DNA of 64,000 nucleotides from Arthrobacter sp. PvP023 (lineage in GTDB: Bacteria; Actinomycetota; Actinomycetes; Actinomycetales; Micrococcaceae). Below the pieces are notes generated by a model. The model made no database searches and was not told the origin of the DNA. It saw only the letters and a list, made by a program, of their open reading frames with translations. Below are positions 1-8,715 of this stretch, one piece after another. The stretch covers positions 1,364,001 to 1,428,000 of the forward strand of contig NZ_JAFIBI010000001.1 of the NCBI RefSeq assembly GCF_017832975.1, written 5' to 3'. A program made the translations under genes and the position numbers. Each line of letters starts with the position of its first letter. Position 1 is the first letter of the stretch.

Positions 1-1
1 T

Positions 2-256
2 TCCGAACCGATGACCGGTTCCGAGGCCATCAACATCTACAAGCGTGAAATCGCTCGAAGTGATGAAGTCCTTGCGGAGATCGATTTGGATGCCCCTCCC
101 CGGTGGTGGCCTCCAACCAGCGTGTTCGACGCACCACCGATGTCCGACGGGCGTGAGGTCCTGTTTCGCGTGCTCGCTGAAACGTCCGTCCACGCGGGCC
201 ACCTCGACATCGTCCGGGAGCTAATCGACGGACACCAGAACCTCGTAGTGGGCTAA
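2..256 (+). CDS. DinB-like (DUF664) protein, C-terminal fragment
   Basis: The reading frame is open from the window edge and stops at 254-256, so only the C-terminal ~84 residues are visible. The ending ETSVHAGHLDIVRELIDG fits the last helix of DUF664/DinB-superfamily proteins, where the HxGH histidine normally helps bind a metal. Family members are four-helix-bundle proteins, some being thiol-dependent transferases that use mycothiol in actinobacteria. The start lies outside the window, and the ATG at 11 is probably internal. Substrate cannot be inferred. The gene is convergent with the M50 gene that ends at 293. Confidence 0.65.
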   Translation, partial: SEPMTGSEAINIYKREIARSDEVLAEIDLDAPPRWWPPTSVFDAPPMSDGREVLFRVLAETSVHAGHLDIVRELIDGHQNLVVG

Positions 257-292
257 TTCGGATTTTTGGGCGGCTCGCGCGGCAACCCACGC

Positions 293-2716
293 TTAACCGC
301 CCGTCGACGTAGGCGCAGGAGTCGCGGGGGCCGATTCCGTCGGGCCGACCGTTGGTGCGACGGTCGGTTCCGCCGTGGGAGCGGGGTTCTCCGTGGCCGC
401 ACCTCCGGTGACGGGGGTGGTGGGAGTCGGATCCGCCGTCGTCGTTCCTGCGGGGACCGTTGGCGTCGTGGCGCCGGGAGAGGGCGCCTGGCTGGATCCG
501 GGCGTCGGGGTAGCCGTGGTGCCCGGCGTGGGTGAAGTCCTGGTGGCGCTCGGGTCGTTCTGGACGATGTCCATGACCTGCGCCTTGAACGCGTTGAGGC
601 GTTCCTGGATTTCGGACAGCGGAACGTTTTGCAGGTTCCGCCCGAACTCGGCAATCTCGGCCCACAGCGCGTTGAGCCGGTCCATGCCGTCCTCGCTCAG
701 CGGCCCGTCGAGAGTGAGCACCAGCTGGTTGGCCAGCGCGTAAGTGAGGCACCGGACGCAGTTGTAGTTCGCGGCTGCGGAAAGATTCTCCGGAACAATC
801 ACGTCCGCCTGGCCCACGATCAGCACCACCTGGAAGCCCACCGCCACCGCAGCGCAATCGGAGCAGCTGGCGAAGGCGTACGCCTCGTTGGTGGTGTCTA
901 CCGTGTCGCCGTCCTCGGCCCAGACCAGCGCGAACGCGACGTCGTATGCCACGGTGCCGTCCCGCGTGTTGACCGCCAGCGCCTGGTTGTCGCCCTCGTC
1001 GGGCGCGGCAGGCTGGTTGAACGGAAATACCCACGACGGCGGCGCGGCAGCACCGCCGTCGGCAGCCGGGCCGCCGGTGGCAGCAGAATCCGTACGGGGC
1101 ACCATCACCATGCTCAGTTGTGGCTGTTCCCGTGTGGGCTTTGCTGCGCCCGCGGGCCACAACGCGACAGTCTTCCCGGCCCGGCCTTCCCGAAGCGTCG
1201 AGGACGACGACGTGGGGAACACCGCCGTCGTCACGTCGGCCAGGGTGCCGCGCTCGTACGGCTGCACCGGCCGGTACGTGTCTGCTCCGGGCCACCACGC
1301 CCAGGCCAGGCCGGCGGTCACAGCGGCGACGGCGGCCATCGCGACCCCGCGCTGGATGGCCTTGCCGCGGGTCTTCTGCCAGAGTCCCGTGGTCAGCTGA
1401 CGGACCAGGCGCAGCAGGACGTAGAAGATGCCCACCACGGGAAGCGCGACGGCGGCGATCGCCAGGGCGCGCACCGCGGCGCCGGCGATGTCCCCGGCAG
1501 CGAGGCTTTCGGTCAGCTGGGACTGCTGTTTCAGCACGCTTGCCCACGCCGTGCCCAGGAGGCGCGGCAGTGAGATCACCATCATGGCCAGGCTGAACAG
1601 CAACAACGGTACGGTGACCAGCACCCAGGTGGTTACCACGGCCCGGGCCCATGGCTTGAGCACCTGGGCCTCCGGAGCCGTCCGGCGCCACGGCAGAAGC
1701 CCCAACAGGGTCGGCTTGATGCGCTGGAAGAGGTCCGGAACCCCGGTGGCGTCGGCCAGGATGTGGTAGCCGTCGAATCTGACAAGGGGGAGGAGCTGCC
1801 GGACCATCTGCAGAATCTGGGTGACAACCACCAGCAGCAACGCATCGAAGCCAGTGGCCCACCAGATGCCCATGATGGCCACGGCCACGATCGCATTGAA
1901 ATACAGTCCGCCGAGGTCCGTGCGAATCCGGCCGCCGCGGCCGAGCCGGTAGGAGTCGGTGACGTCGGTGAAGAAAGCGGGCCAGATCAGATAGAGGCCG
2001 GCGCCCATCGCTCCCGGCGTGGCACCGCCGCGGCGTGCTGCGGCGGCGTGGCCGAACTCGTGGAAGCCGGCGGACAAAACGGTGACGGCCAGGACCAGCA
2101 GCACCATCGCCGGGTTGGCGAAGGCATCGTGCGTGGCGGAGCCGAGTCCCTTGACCATCAGCACCCACCAGCAGGCGGCCAGGAACGCTGCGCACACAGC
2201 CACAACTATGAGCGGGTTGAAGAGGACTGCAAACGGAGCAGTAAGTTTCCGGGTGCGGTCCGGATCGGTCACGGTGTACCGGAAGCGCATGCCCAGCAGC
2301 GGATCGGCTTTCTTGACTTCGGGCTGCGAACCGTCGGCCAGCCGGAGCAGTCCCAGCGGGAGCAACTGCGAGCTGATCAGCGTGCGGACATTGTCCGGGC
2401 TGACCAGCCTGCCGAAGCGGGCGCTGGCATGCTCTGCAACCTCGTCGACGCTGCGGTTGCCGTCGATCGCCTCGAGTACCAAGTACAACAGGCGGGTGAG
2501 CTGGATGGCCTGCCCGTCGGCACGCCGGACCAACGAGGGCGGCTCGCGGTAGCCGGAGCCCTGTGTTTCGCCGATCAGCTCGATGCCGTCGGCCCGGAAG
2601 GGAACGTCGGGCAAATCAACAGCGGGCCCGGAGTTTTCCGGCTGGCGTCCGGCGCTGGGCGCGGAAGAGGCCGGCGGGCCGTCCAGCCGGGACGGCCCGC
2701 CGTGCACTGTGCTCAT
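293..2716 (-). CDS. M50-type membrane zinc metalloprotease with N-terminal PqqD-like domain
   Basis: 807 aa. Residues ~55-125 have a PqqD-like pattern (RRADGQAIQLTRLLYLVLEAI then a helix-turn-helix-like stretch), the fold that binds leader peptides in RiPP pathways. Several membrane segments follow. Zinc motif HEFGH is at 219-223, with a downstream FDGYH segment as in site-2-protease-like (M50) enzymes. Past the membrane part, an extracytoplasmic region carries two CxxC motifs (CSDC and CVRC) and ends in ~120 residues of Pro/Thr/Ala-rich linker. The start ATG at 2716 overlaps the stop of a four-codon mini-ORF (ATG at 2728, MSTP) as TAATG, suggesting coupling. It lies just downstream of the repeat protein ending at 2753, its probable operon partner. 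Substrate is unknown. Confidence 0.8.
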   Translation of the reverse strand: MSTVHGGPSRLDGPPASSAPSAGRQPENSGPAVDLPDVPFRADGIELIGETQGSGYREPPSLVRRADGQAIQLTRLLYLVLEAIDGNRSVDEVAEHASARFGRLVSPDNVRTLISSQLLPLGLLRLADGSQPEVKKADPLLGMRFRYTVTDPDRTRKLTAPFAVLFNPLIVVAVCAAFLAACWWVLMVKGLGSATHDAFANPAMVLLVLAVTVLSAGFHEFGHAAAARRGGATPGAMGAGLYLIWPAFFTDVTDSYRLGRGGRIRTDLGGLYFNAIVAVAIMGIWWATGFDALLLVVVTQILQMVRQLLPLVRFDGYHILADATGVPDLFQRIKPTLLGLLPWRRTAPEAQVLKPWARAVVTTWVLVTVPLLLFSLAMMVISLPRLLGTAWASVLKQQSQLTESLAAGDIAGAAVRALAIAAVALPVVGIFYVLLRLVRQLTTGLWQKTRGKAIQRGVAMAAVAAVTAGLAWAWWPGADTYRPVQPYERGTLADVTTAVFPTSSSSTLREGRAGKTVALWPAGAAKPTREQPQLSMVMVPRTDSAATGGPAADGGAAAPPSWVFPFNQPAAPDEGDNQALAVNTRDGTVAYDVAFALVWAEDGDTVDTTNEAYAFASCSDCAAVAVGFQVVLIVGQADVIVPENLSAAANYNCVRCLTYALANQLVLTLDGPLSEDGMDRLNALWAEIAEFGRNLQNVPLSEIQERLNAFKAQVMDIVQNDPSATRTSPTPGTTATPTPGSSQAPSPGATTPTVPAGTTTADPTPTTPVTGGAATENPAPTAEPTVAPTVGPTESAPATPAPTSTGG

Positions 2717-2752
2717 TAAGGAGTGCTCATCGTTGACGTCGGTTTCCGGACT

Positions 2753-3457
2753 CTACTGCCGGAGGTCGGACTGCTGATCGGCGGAGGCGGTGGCTTCGCC
2801 GTCGATGTGCTGGCTGATGATGGCGTCCTGCTGGGCCACGGCGAACGCGTCGCTGTCGATGGATCCGATGTTGGCGGCCACGGCCGCGTCGATCGGTGCG
2901 GCCACGTTGGCATTGGCCGCAACCGCGCCGTTGATCGGGGCGGCGATGTCCGCATCGGCGGCAAGGTCAACGTTCACGTTCAGGAGGTCACCGTCCAGGG
3001 CTGCAGAGGGATCCACCGGCAAGGCGCCGACGTCGGACGTTGAGCCCTCGGGCAGGGTGCCGTCGGCGGTTCCGTCAGCGGCGGTTCCGTCAGTAGCACC
3101 GCCGTCGGTGGAATCGGCGCCAGTGCTTTCGGGCGCCTGGTCAATGGTGCTGTCCTGGGTGGAATCCGCCGTGGCGTCAGCGGTGATCCCCTGATCGATG
3201 ATCACGCCCTGGTCTGCGAGGGCCTGGGACTCGGACCCGTAGGAGAGGATGTTTGCGGAGGCTGCCGCGTCGATCGGGGCCGCCACGTTGGCGTTGGCTG
3301 CCACGGCAAGGTCGATGGGTGCTGCAGCGTTGATGCCCAGGTCAAGGTCGGCGTTCAGGTCCAGGACGGAGGCCACTTCCTTGTCGGGAAGCGCTGTGCC
3401 GCCCTGTGCCATCAGTTCTTCGTCGGAAAGCGGGGTCAAACCCTGTTCAGTGCTCAC
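2753..3457 (-). CDS. Ala/Asp-rich repeat protein, possible partner of the M50 protease
   Basis: 234 aa from the GTG at 3457, chosen because GGAG lies 7 nt upstream; an earlier GTG at 3478 would add seven residues. The protein is acidic and contains two ~30-residue near-repeats of the type AAPIDAAVAANANVAAPID, one near the N-terminus and one near the C-terminus, separated by a Thr/Asp/Gly-rich linker. It has no Cys, no membrane segment and no signal peptide. The N-terminal stretch LTPLSDEELMAQGG could be a recognition segment. It is co-directional with, and 36 nt upstream of, the M50/PqqD-like protease, so it may be that protein's substrate or cofactor (inference). The family was not securely recognised. 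Confidence 0.7.
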   Translation of the reverse strand: MSTEQGLTPLSDEELMAQGGTALPDKEVASVLDLNADLDLGINAAAPIDLAVAANANVAAPIDAAASANILSYGSESQALADQGVIIDQGITADATADSTQDSTIDQAPESTGADSTDGGATDGTAADGTADGTLPEGSTSDVGALPVDPSAALDGDLLNVNVDLAADADIAAPINGAVAANANVAAPIDAAVAANIGSIDSDAFAVAQQDAIISQHIDGEATASADQQSDLRQ

Positions 3458-3498
3458 GAATAACTCCAGTTCCGGCACGGTTTCTGCTGCCCCCAGTG

Positions 3499-3534
3499 AG
3501 CAGTTTCTACATCGATGTGCCTAATGCCAGTCAA
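3499..3534 (-). promoter_or_regulatory. Candidate sigma-70-type promoter for the repeat protein/M50 pair
   Basis: On the minus strand TTGACT (3534-3529) is followed after 17 bp by TGTAGA (3511-3506), giving a start near 3499, about 40 nt before the GTG at 3457. The -35 is good and the -10 is poor. Confidence 0.35.
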
Positions 3535-3680
3535 TAGTAAGCATGATGATCATATTTTGGTACGCACCGGCCGTTCACTGCGTGTTTCAGGGCGGGACGC
3601 TTCCCTCTCCTACTGTCTGGACATAACGGCGGCCCGGAACTGCGGCCGCCTCTGTGCAGCACCAGCAGCGAGAGGTCTCA

Positions 3681-4865
3681 ATGAACACCAGTATCAACCA
3701 GCCCAAACTCAGCAGGAGAGCGGCACTGGCTGCTGCCGGAACGCTTGGAGCGCTGGGAATCACCGTGGCCGCAGCGGCCGGCAGCCAGGCGGCCCCGGGT
3801 GCGAAGGCGCCAAAGCCAAGCCTCCTCTTCCGCCCGGACGGCACGTTCAAGATCGTCCAGTTCAACGACACCCAGGACGACGAGCAGACGGACCGTCGCA
3901 CGATCGAACTCATGAACCGGACCCTGGAAGCCGAAAAGCCGGACTTTGTGGTGATCAACGGAGATGTGATCAACGGCGGCTGCGACTCCGAAACTGAGGT
4001 CAAGCAGGCGCTCAACCACGTAGTTCAGCCCATGGAAAGCCGGCAGATCCCGTGGGCCGTGACGTTCGGCAACCACGACGAAGATTCAGTGCAGCGAACG
4101 GGTATGACCGAAGCCAAAATGCTTCAGTTCCTGCAGAGCTACGAGTTCAATGTGAACGCTGATTCCGCCCCGGAGCTCACCGGCACCTCCAACTCGCAGC
4201 TGCTGGTGCAGTCCTCGCGGTCCAAGGCTCCGGCCTTTGGGCTGTGGCTCATCGACACCGGCCGCTACGCTCCGGACACCATCAACGGCCAGGACTTCGA
4301 GGGCTACCCGGACTGGGACTGGGTACGCATGGATCAGGTGAGCTGGTATCGGAATCTGTCCATCGCAACCGAACAGAAATACGGGAAGAAAGTACCGTCG
4401 CTCATGTGGGGCCACATCGCGCTTCATGAGCACCGCAACATGTGGTTCTCCAGCCTTGATTCACGAACGGACGCTGATCACGCCCGGGCACTCACGAAGC
4501 ACAGCATTGTGGGGGAGCGCAACGAAGATGAATGCCCCGGACCCATCAAATCCGGCCTGTTCAACGCTTTCCTGGAACGCGGGGACGTGCTCGGATACTT
4601 TGTGGGGCACGATCACGTCAACACCTACATGGGTAACTACTACGGTGTTCAGCTGGGCTACGCCCCTGGAACGGGATTCGGCGCCTATGGACTGCCCGGC
4701 GCCGACCGTAACCGTCTGCGCGGCGCACGTGTCTTTGAGCTGGACGAGGACCACCCGGGAATCTACAAGGACACCCGGCTCGTTTTCGCGAAGGATTTCG
4801 GCATCGACCTGACGGCCAATGACCAGCCCATCGTTCCGCTCCCGTTGGGGCCGGCGCAGCAGTAA
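3681..4865 (+). CDS. Tat-exported metallophosphoesterase
   Basis: 394 aa. The start at 3681 is preferred over 3654 because GAGAGG precedes it and it begins a clean signal peptide: LSRRAALAAAG, then a hydrophobic stretch ending near SQAAPGA, i.e. a twin-arginine signal. Calcineurin-type metal motifs follow in order: FNDTQDD, VVINGDVING, FGNHDE, WGHIALHE and GHDHVN. This places it among extracellular phosphoesterases that bind two metals. The substrate, a phosphate monoester or diester, cannot be told from sequence. It is a single gene, convergent with oligopeptidase B and separated from it by a strong hairpin. Confidence 0.88.
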   Translation: MNTSINQPKLSRRAALAAAGTLGALGITVAAAAGSQAAPGAKAPKPSLLFRPDGTFKIVQFNDTQDDEQTDRRTIELMNRTLEAEKPDFVVINGDVINGGCDSETEVKQALNHVVQPMESRQIPWAVTFGNHDEDSVQRTGMTEAKMLQFLQSYEFNVNADSAPELTGTSNSQLLVQSSRSKAPAFGLWLIDTGRYAPDTINGQDFEGYPDWDWVRMDQVSWYRNLSIATEQKYGKKVPSLMWGHIALHEHRNMWFSSLDSRTDADHARALTKHSIVGERNEDECPGPIKSGLFNAFLERGDVLGYFVGHDHVNTYMGNYYGVQLGYAPGTGFGAYGLPGADRNRLRGARVFELDEDHPGIYKDTRLVFAKDFGIDLTANDQPIVPLPLGPAQQ

Positions 4866-4900
4866 TCCTGTGGTTGGGCCGGCACGCTCATCCATGTGAC

Positions 4901-4939
4901 GATTTTGGCCGCTATGCACCCGGCATAGCGGCCAAAATC
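4901..4939. terminator. Bidirectional hairpin terminator
   Basis: A perfect 17-bp stem (4901-4917 with 4923-4939) closes a 5-nt loop and lies between two convergent genes. Each arm has an A/T run at its outer end (GATTTT / AAAATC), so it can act on both strands. Confidence 0.75.
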
Positions 4940-5004
4940 GGGAAATCGCCGGGTTTCGGCAGGCTCAGCCACTCGCCCCGCGCCCAGCCAGACCGGAACG
5001 ACCC

Positions 5005-7224
5005 CTACTTAACCCCGGCCCCTGGCAGCAGTTCCGTCGCGCCCACGGAGTCGGCCACGAAGGCGTAGTCCCAGGCCCGTTCGCGCCACTGGACGTACCG
5101 GCCGGACGCTCCGCCGTGGCCGCCGTCCATTTCGATCTTCATCACGATCGGCTCCGCCCCGGTGGTTTCAGACCGCAGCGCCTGCACCCACTTGGCCGGC
5201 TCCACGTACAGCACACGGGTGTCGTTGAACGAGGTCACCGCGGCGATCTTCGGGTACGCCAGCGGCCCAACGTTCTCGTAGGGAGTGTAGGACTTCATGT
5301 AGGCGTACACCTCGGGGTCCGTGATCGGGTTGCCCCATTCCTCCCACTCGAGGGCGGACAGCGGCAGCTCCGGATCCAGGATGGTGGTGAGCGCGTCCAC
5401 GAACGGCACGGCCGCAACAATGGCCGCGTACTTTTCCGGGGCCAGGTTGGCTACGGCGCCCATCAGCAGCCCGCCTGCGGAGCCGCCCATCGCCGCAATC
5501 CGGTCAGGTGAGACCCACCCGGAAGAAGCCAGCCAGTCCGTCGCTGCGATGAAGTCCGTGAACGTGTTCTTCTTGTGGAGCTTCTTGCCGTCCTCGTACC
5601 AGTGCCGGCCCAGCTCGCCGCCGCCGCGGATGTGCGCGATCACGAACACAATCCCGCGGTCCAGCAGGGACAGCCTCGGGATGCCGAAGCCGGGGTCCAT
5701 GCTCAGCTCGTAGGAGCCGTAACCGTACACGAGCCCGGCCGCGGAGGAATCGCGGGAAACCGACGCGTGCCGCAGCACCGAAAGCGGAATACGGGTGCCG
5801 TCGGCCGCCGTCGCCCATTCACGGGTGGCCACGTAGTCGGACGGCGAGTAGCCGCCCAGCACCGGGCTCTCCTTGCGGAGCAACAGTTCGCCAGCCGGAG
5901 AAGCAGCAGTGGGAAGCACGAAGTCGTACACGCGCGACGGCGTGAAGTAGGACGTGTAGCCCATCCGGATCACGGGGGCCTCGTAGTCGGAGCCTGCGAC
6001 GCCGGCGGTGTACAGCTCCTCGTCGAACGCCGGCTCCACCGGGTCGCCCTGCGCGGGCGTGCCCAGCCCGGCCAGGGCCAGGACCTGGACGCGCTCGATG
6101 GTGTCCTTGCGGACGGACACAATCAGGTGGGTGGACGTGACACCCGCGCCGTTGACGCGCACCTGGTCGGAATGTTCGACGACGGTGGTCCACTGCTGCT
6201 CGGACAGCGGCTTGGCGAGCTCGGCCGCGTCCACCAGGGACACCATGGAGTTGATGGCGTTCCGGTTGTGCGTCACCAGGATCTTCTCAGTGCCATCAAG
6301 CATGAACGGCTCGGCCTCGTAGAGGACGTGTTCGTAGCGGGAGATCACGGTGCTGAGTCCGGCGTCGTAATCGTCAAAGCGGAGCAGCCGCGTCTCGCTG
6401 TACTCGGAGCATCCGATGCTCAGCACGAGGTGGCGACGGTCGGAGGAGAGGTCGAAGCCCAGCCACATGGCGACGTCGTCCTCCTGGTAAATCACCTCAT
6501 CGTCGGTGACCGGCGTGCCCAGCATGTGCGACTTCACCTGGTAGGGGCGCCAGGCGTCGTCCACCACGGTGTAGAACAGGCGCGTGCCGTCGGGGGAAAA
6601 GGAGACGCCGTAGAAGATGTTCTCGATGACGTCCGGCAGCATCTCGCCGGTGCGCAGGTCCTTGAAGCGCAGCGTGAAGCGTTCGTCGCCGGCGTTGTCC
6701 ACGGCGTAGGCGTAGAGGTTGCCGTCCACGGTCACGGCCGTGCCGCCCACCGCGAAGAACGGCTTGCCTTCGGCTTCGACGTTGCAGTCCAGCAGGACTT
6801 CTTCACCGGGGAGTTCGACGCCGGCCTCCACCGCCGGCGGCGTCCAGTCGGCCACCGGGTCCCCCGTATTTTGGGCCTTGACCCGACACTGGATGCCGTA
6901 TTCCTTGCCTTCGACGGAGCGGGCGTAGTACCACCAGCCGTCCTTGCGATTCGGGACAGACAAGTCTGTCTCCTGGGTGCGTCCCTTGATTTCCTGGAAG
7001 ATGGCTTCGCGCAGCGGTTCCTGGTGGGCGGTGACCGCCTCCTGGTAGGCGTTCTCCGCCTTGAGGTGCTCCACCACGTCCGCGGAGGCCTTGGCCCGCA
7101 GCCATTCGTAGTTGTCCACGAAGGTGTCGCCGTGGTGGGTCCGTTCGAACGGGACCTTCCTGGCTACGGGGGCGGCGGCCGCAGGGGTGTTGTCGGCTGG
7201 GTGCTGCACTGGAGTCTGGGTCAT
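5005..7224 (-). CDS. ptrB: Oligopeptidase B / prolyl-oligopeptidase family (S9A) serine peptidase
   Basis: 739 aa from the ATG at 7224. The N-terminal propeller-type half begins with VPFERTHHGDTFVDNYEWLRAK, typical of the family. The C-terminal alpha/beta-hydrolase half carries GGSAGG with the nucleophile at about Ser582, Asp668 in SFNDTRV and His703 in DGGHGG. Such enzymes cut short peptides after basic residues in the cytoplasm, and no signal peptide is seen. Full length for the family. An upstream in-frame ATG at 7260 would add 12 residues but would lie upstream of the apparent -10 element. Confidence 0.93.
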   Translation of the reverse strand: MTQTPVQHPADNTPAAAAPVARKVPFERTHHGDTFVDNYEWLRAKASADVVEHLKAENAYQEAVTAHQEPLREAIFQEIKGRTQETDLSVPNRKDGWWYYARSVEGKEYGIQCRVKAQNTGDPVADWTPPAVEAGVELPGEEVLLDCNVEAEGKPFFAVGGTAVTVDGNLYAYAVDNAGDERFTLRFKDLRTGEMLPDVIENIFYGVSFSPDGTRLFYTVVDDAWRPYQVKSHMLGTPVTDDEVIYQEDDVAMWLGFDLSSDRRHLVLSIGCSEYSETRLLRFDDYDAGLSTVISRYEHVLYEAEPFMLDGTEKILVTHNRNAINSMVSLVDAAELAKPLSEQQWTTVVEHSDQVRVNGAGVTSTHLIVSVRKDTIERVQVLALAGLGTPAQGDPVEPAFDEELYTAGVAGSDYEAPVIRMGYTSYFTPSRVYDFVLPTAASPAGELLLRKESPVLGGYSPSDYVATREWATAADGTRIPLSVLRHASVSRDSSAAGLVYGYGSYELSMDPGFGIPRLSLLDRGIVFVIAHIRGGGELGRHWYEDGKKLHKKNTFTDFIAATDWLASSGWVSPDRIAAMGGSAGGLLMGAVANLAPEKYAAIVAAVPFVDALTTILDPELPLSALEWEEWGNPITDPEVYAYMKSYTPYENVGPLAYPKIAAVTSFNDTRVLYVEPAKWVQALRSETTGAEPIVMKIEMDGGHGGASGRYVQWRERAWDYAFVADSVGATELLPGAGVK

Positions 7225-7236
7225 TGACTCAATATA
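7224..7236 (-). promoter_or_regulatory. -10 element suggesting a leaderless ptrB transcript
   Basis: On the minus strand TATATT (7236-7231) is followed by six bases and then the ATG at 7224, so transcription would start at or next to the start codon. No Shine-Dalgarno is visible. No convincing -35 is seen. Confidence 0.4.
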
Positions 7237-7259
7237 TAAAGCTATGCCGCCAGAGGGCA

Positions 7260-7468
7260 CACGCGTTCGCTACCGGGGGATAGAGTGGTCCGCTTATGCC
7301 CTGCGTAGCGCGTTGGTTCGTGCAGCTGCGGGGGACGCCAAAGACAGGTAGTGGGTACTCATGCACGAGGCGGCGGCGCTCCATATTCTTTAGGAGTCGG
7401 TCGGCGGTTGAACCCCGGGGGGAACACCCGGCCGTATTCCTGGCCCGGTAAAAGTTCCGGGCCGGACT
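7260..7468. other. Intergenic stretch without a convincing gene
   Basis: Upstream of ptrB and beyond the end of the carrier gene. The only structure seen is a short hairpin, GGCCCGG (7442-7448) with CCGGGCC (7457-7463) around an 8-nt loop. Open frames here are short and lack ribosome sites. Confidence 0.5.
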
Positions 7469-7535
7469 GAGCTGGGCCGGCGGTGACAAGCCTTCTGAGA
7501 CCGAGGCTTCCCCAGGCGCCGCCGGCCCTTAGCTC
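7469..7535 (-). terminator. Inverted repeat downstream of the ACR3-like gene
   Basis: GAGCTGGGCCGGCGG (7469-7483) pairs with CCGCCGGCCCTTAGCTC (7519-7535) apart from a small bulge. The loop is 35 nt and there is no U-tract. Position fits a terminator of the minus-strand gene, but the long loop makes this tentative. The right arm overlaps the first 40-bp direct repeat. Confidence 0.35.
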
Positions 7536-7545
7536 ATGTGAAGTG
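7506..7545 (+). repeat. 40-bp imperfect direct repeat, copy 1
   Basis: Matches 8660-8699 at 34 of 40 positions in the same orientation. Shared core blocks are TTCCCCAG, GCCGCCGGCC and GTGAAGTG. The two copies bracket the carrier gene at 7592-8638. Confidence 0.7.
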
Positions 7546-7591
7546 TCTCAGCCTCCCGAGGAGTGTTTCAGCCCGTACCGAATGCCAGGAC

Positions 7592-8638
7592 CTAGCGCCG
7601 GAGCCGGGAATCGGCAGGCACCAGCCTCGGCAGGAAGCGCACATAGGCCAGCATGCCAAGGAGCTCAACCAGCGTCTGCGTGACCACCACCAGCGCGGCG
7701 AGGGCCAGCGGCTCGGGAAGCGCGAGGGCCAGGGGAAGCACCACCAGCGAATTGCGCGTCGCGCCGCTGAACACCACAGCCACGGTTGCGCGGGCGTCCA
7801 GACGGGCGGGCCTGGCCGCCAGCAGGCCCAGCGGAACCATGACCAGCAGGAACGCGGCGTAGAGCGGCACCACCGCCAGCAGCGAGGCCAGCTCCTGGCG
7901 CACGCCCACGATTTGCGAGCCCACCACCACGGCCAGCGTTGCCATCATAAGCGGGACCATCAGCGCCTGCACGGCCGCCATTACTGTGCGCCCGACGGCG
8001 GCACGCCCGACGATGGATCGCCCGACGGCGGAACGGTCGCCTTCGCTGCCACGCGCCGGCCGCGCGAGCCACTGTGTCAGCGCTGCCAGGGCCAGCGGGA
8101 CAACAATGAGCCCCACCAGGGCCTGCACGAACGGTGCCGGGTCGATCACGGACACCAGCTCCGGGCCCACGAACAGCAGGAGGTACAGCGGGAGCAGGAG
8201 CATCTGGGCGAGCATCAGCACCGGTGCCGCGGCGAGCAGCCGGTCGCTTGCGCCGCCGGCCAGGCCGCTGAACACAATCACGTAGTCGATGCACGGGGTC
8301 AGAAGCACCAGCAGCATACCCACCAGGAGCGCCTGGTCCCCGGCGACGATGCGGCTCAGCCCGAACACCACCACCGGCACCACGGCGAAGTTGAGCACCA
8401 GGACCGTAGCCATGAACCGCACGTCGCGCACGGCCCGCCCCAGCGACGCGAACGGGATCCCCAGGAAGGTGGCGTAGAGCAGCAGCCCCAGCACCGGATT
8501 GATGGCCAGTTCCATGGCTGCGGCTGTCCCGGGAGCCAGGAAACCCGCGGCGCCGCCGGCAACGATCGAAGCAAGATACAGGCCGATCTGGCGGCGTTCC
8601 ATCCAAGCCACAAGCGTCCTGATCCTCACCGGCTCCAT
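7592..8638 (-). CDS. ACR3/bile-acid:sodium-symporter-superfamily transporter (arsenic-resistance type)
   Basis: 348 aa with about ten hydrophobic segments and no extramembrane domain. The stretch LLTPCIDYVIVFSGLAGG resembles the conserved TPC-containing segment of ACR3-type carriers, which export arsenite; the wider superfamily also imports organic anions with sodium. No arsR, arsC or arsT lies beside it, so substrate is uncertain. The ATG at 8638 is weakly supported and Met13 at 8602 is an alternative start. Imperfect 40-bp direct repeats lie 46 bp past its 3' end and 21 bp upstream of its 5' end. Confidence 0.75.
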   Translation of the reverse strand: MEPVRIRTLVAWMERRQIGLYLASIVAGGAAGFLAPGTAAAMELAINPVLGLLLYATFLGIPFASLGRAVRDVRFMATVLVLNFAVVPVVVFGLSRIVAGDQALLVGMLLVLLTPCIDYVIVFSGLAGGASDRLLAAAPVLMLAQMLLLPLYLLLFVGPELVSVIDPAPFVQALVGLIVVPLALAALTQWLARPARGSEGDRSAVGRSIVGRAAVGRTVMAAVQALMVPLMMATLAVVVGSQIVGVRQELASLLAVVPLYAAFLLVMVPLGLLAARPARLDARATVAVVFSGATRNSLVVLPLALALPEPLALAALVVVTQTLVELLGMLAYVRFLPRLVPADSRLRR

Positions 8639-8659
8639 CCTAGGCTTCTCCGGCCGCCG

Positions 8660-8699
8660 GTTTCCCCAGAAGCCGCCGGCCGTTACCTCAGGTGAAGTG
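8660..8699 (+). repeat. 40-bp imperfect direct repeat, copy 2
   Basis: Partner of 7506-7545 (six mismatches in 40). It ends 16 bp before the stop of the downstream minus-strand gene at 8716. Confidence 0.7.
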
Positions 8700-8715
8700 C
8701 CGCAACCCGGTCATT

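Noticed and set aside
30..2195. 721-codon minus-strand open frame overlapping the M50 gene
   Set aside because: Arg/Gly/Pro-rich shadow of the M50 frame, as expected in GC-rich DNA; it has no domain and no ribosome site.
7380..7420. tRNA-like T-arm
   Set aside because: A TTGAACCCC stretch recalls a T-loop, but no acceptor, D or anticodon stems could be built on either strand.
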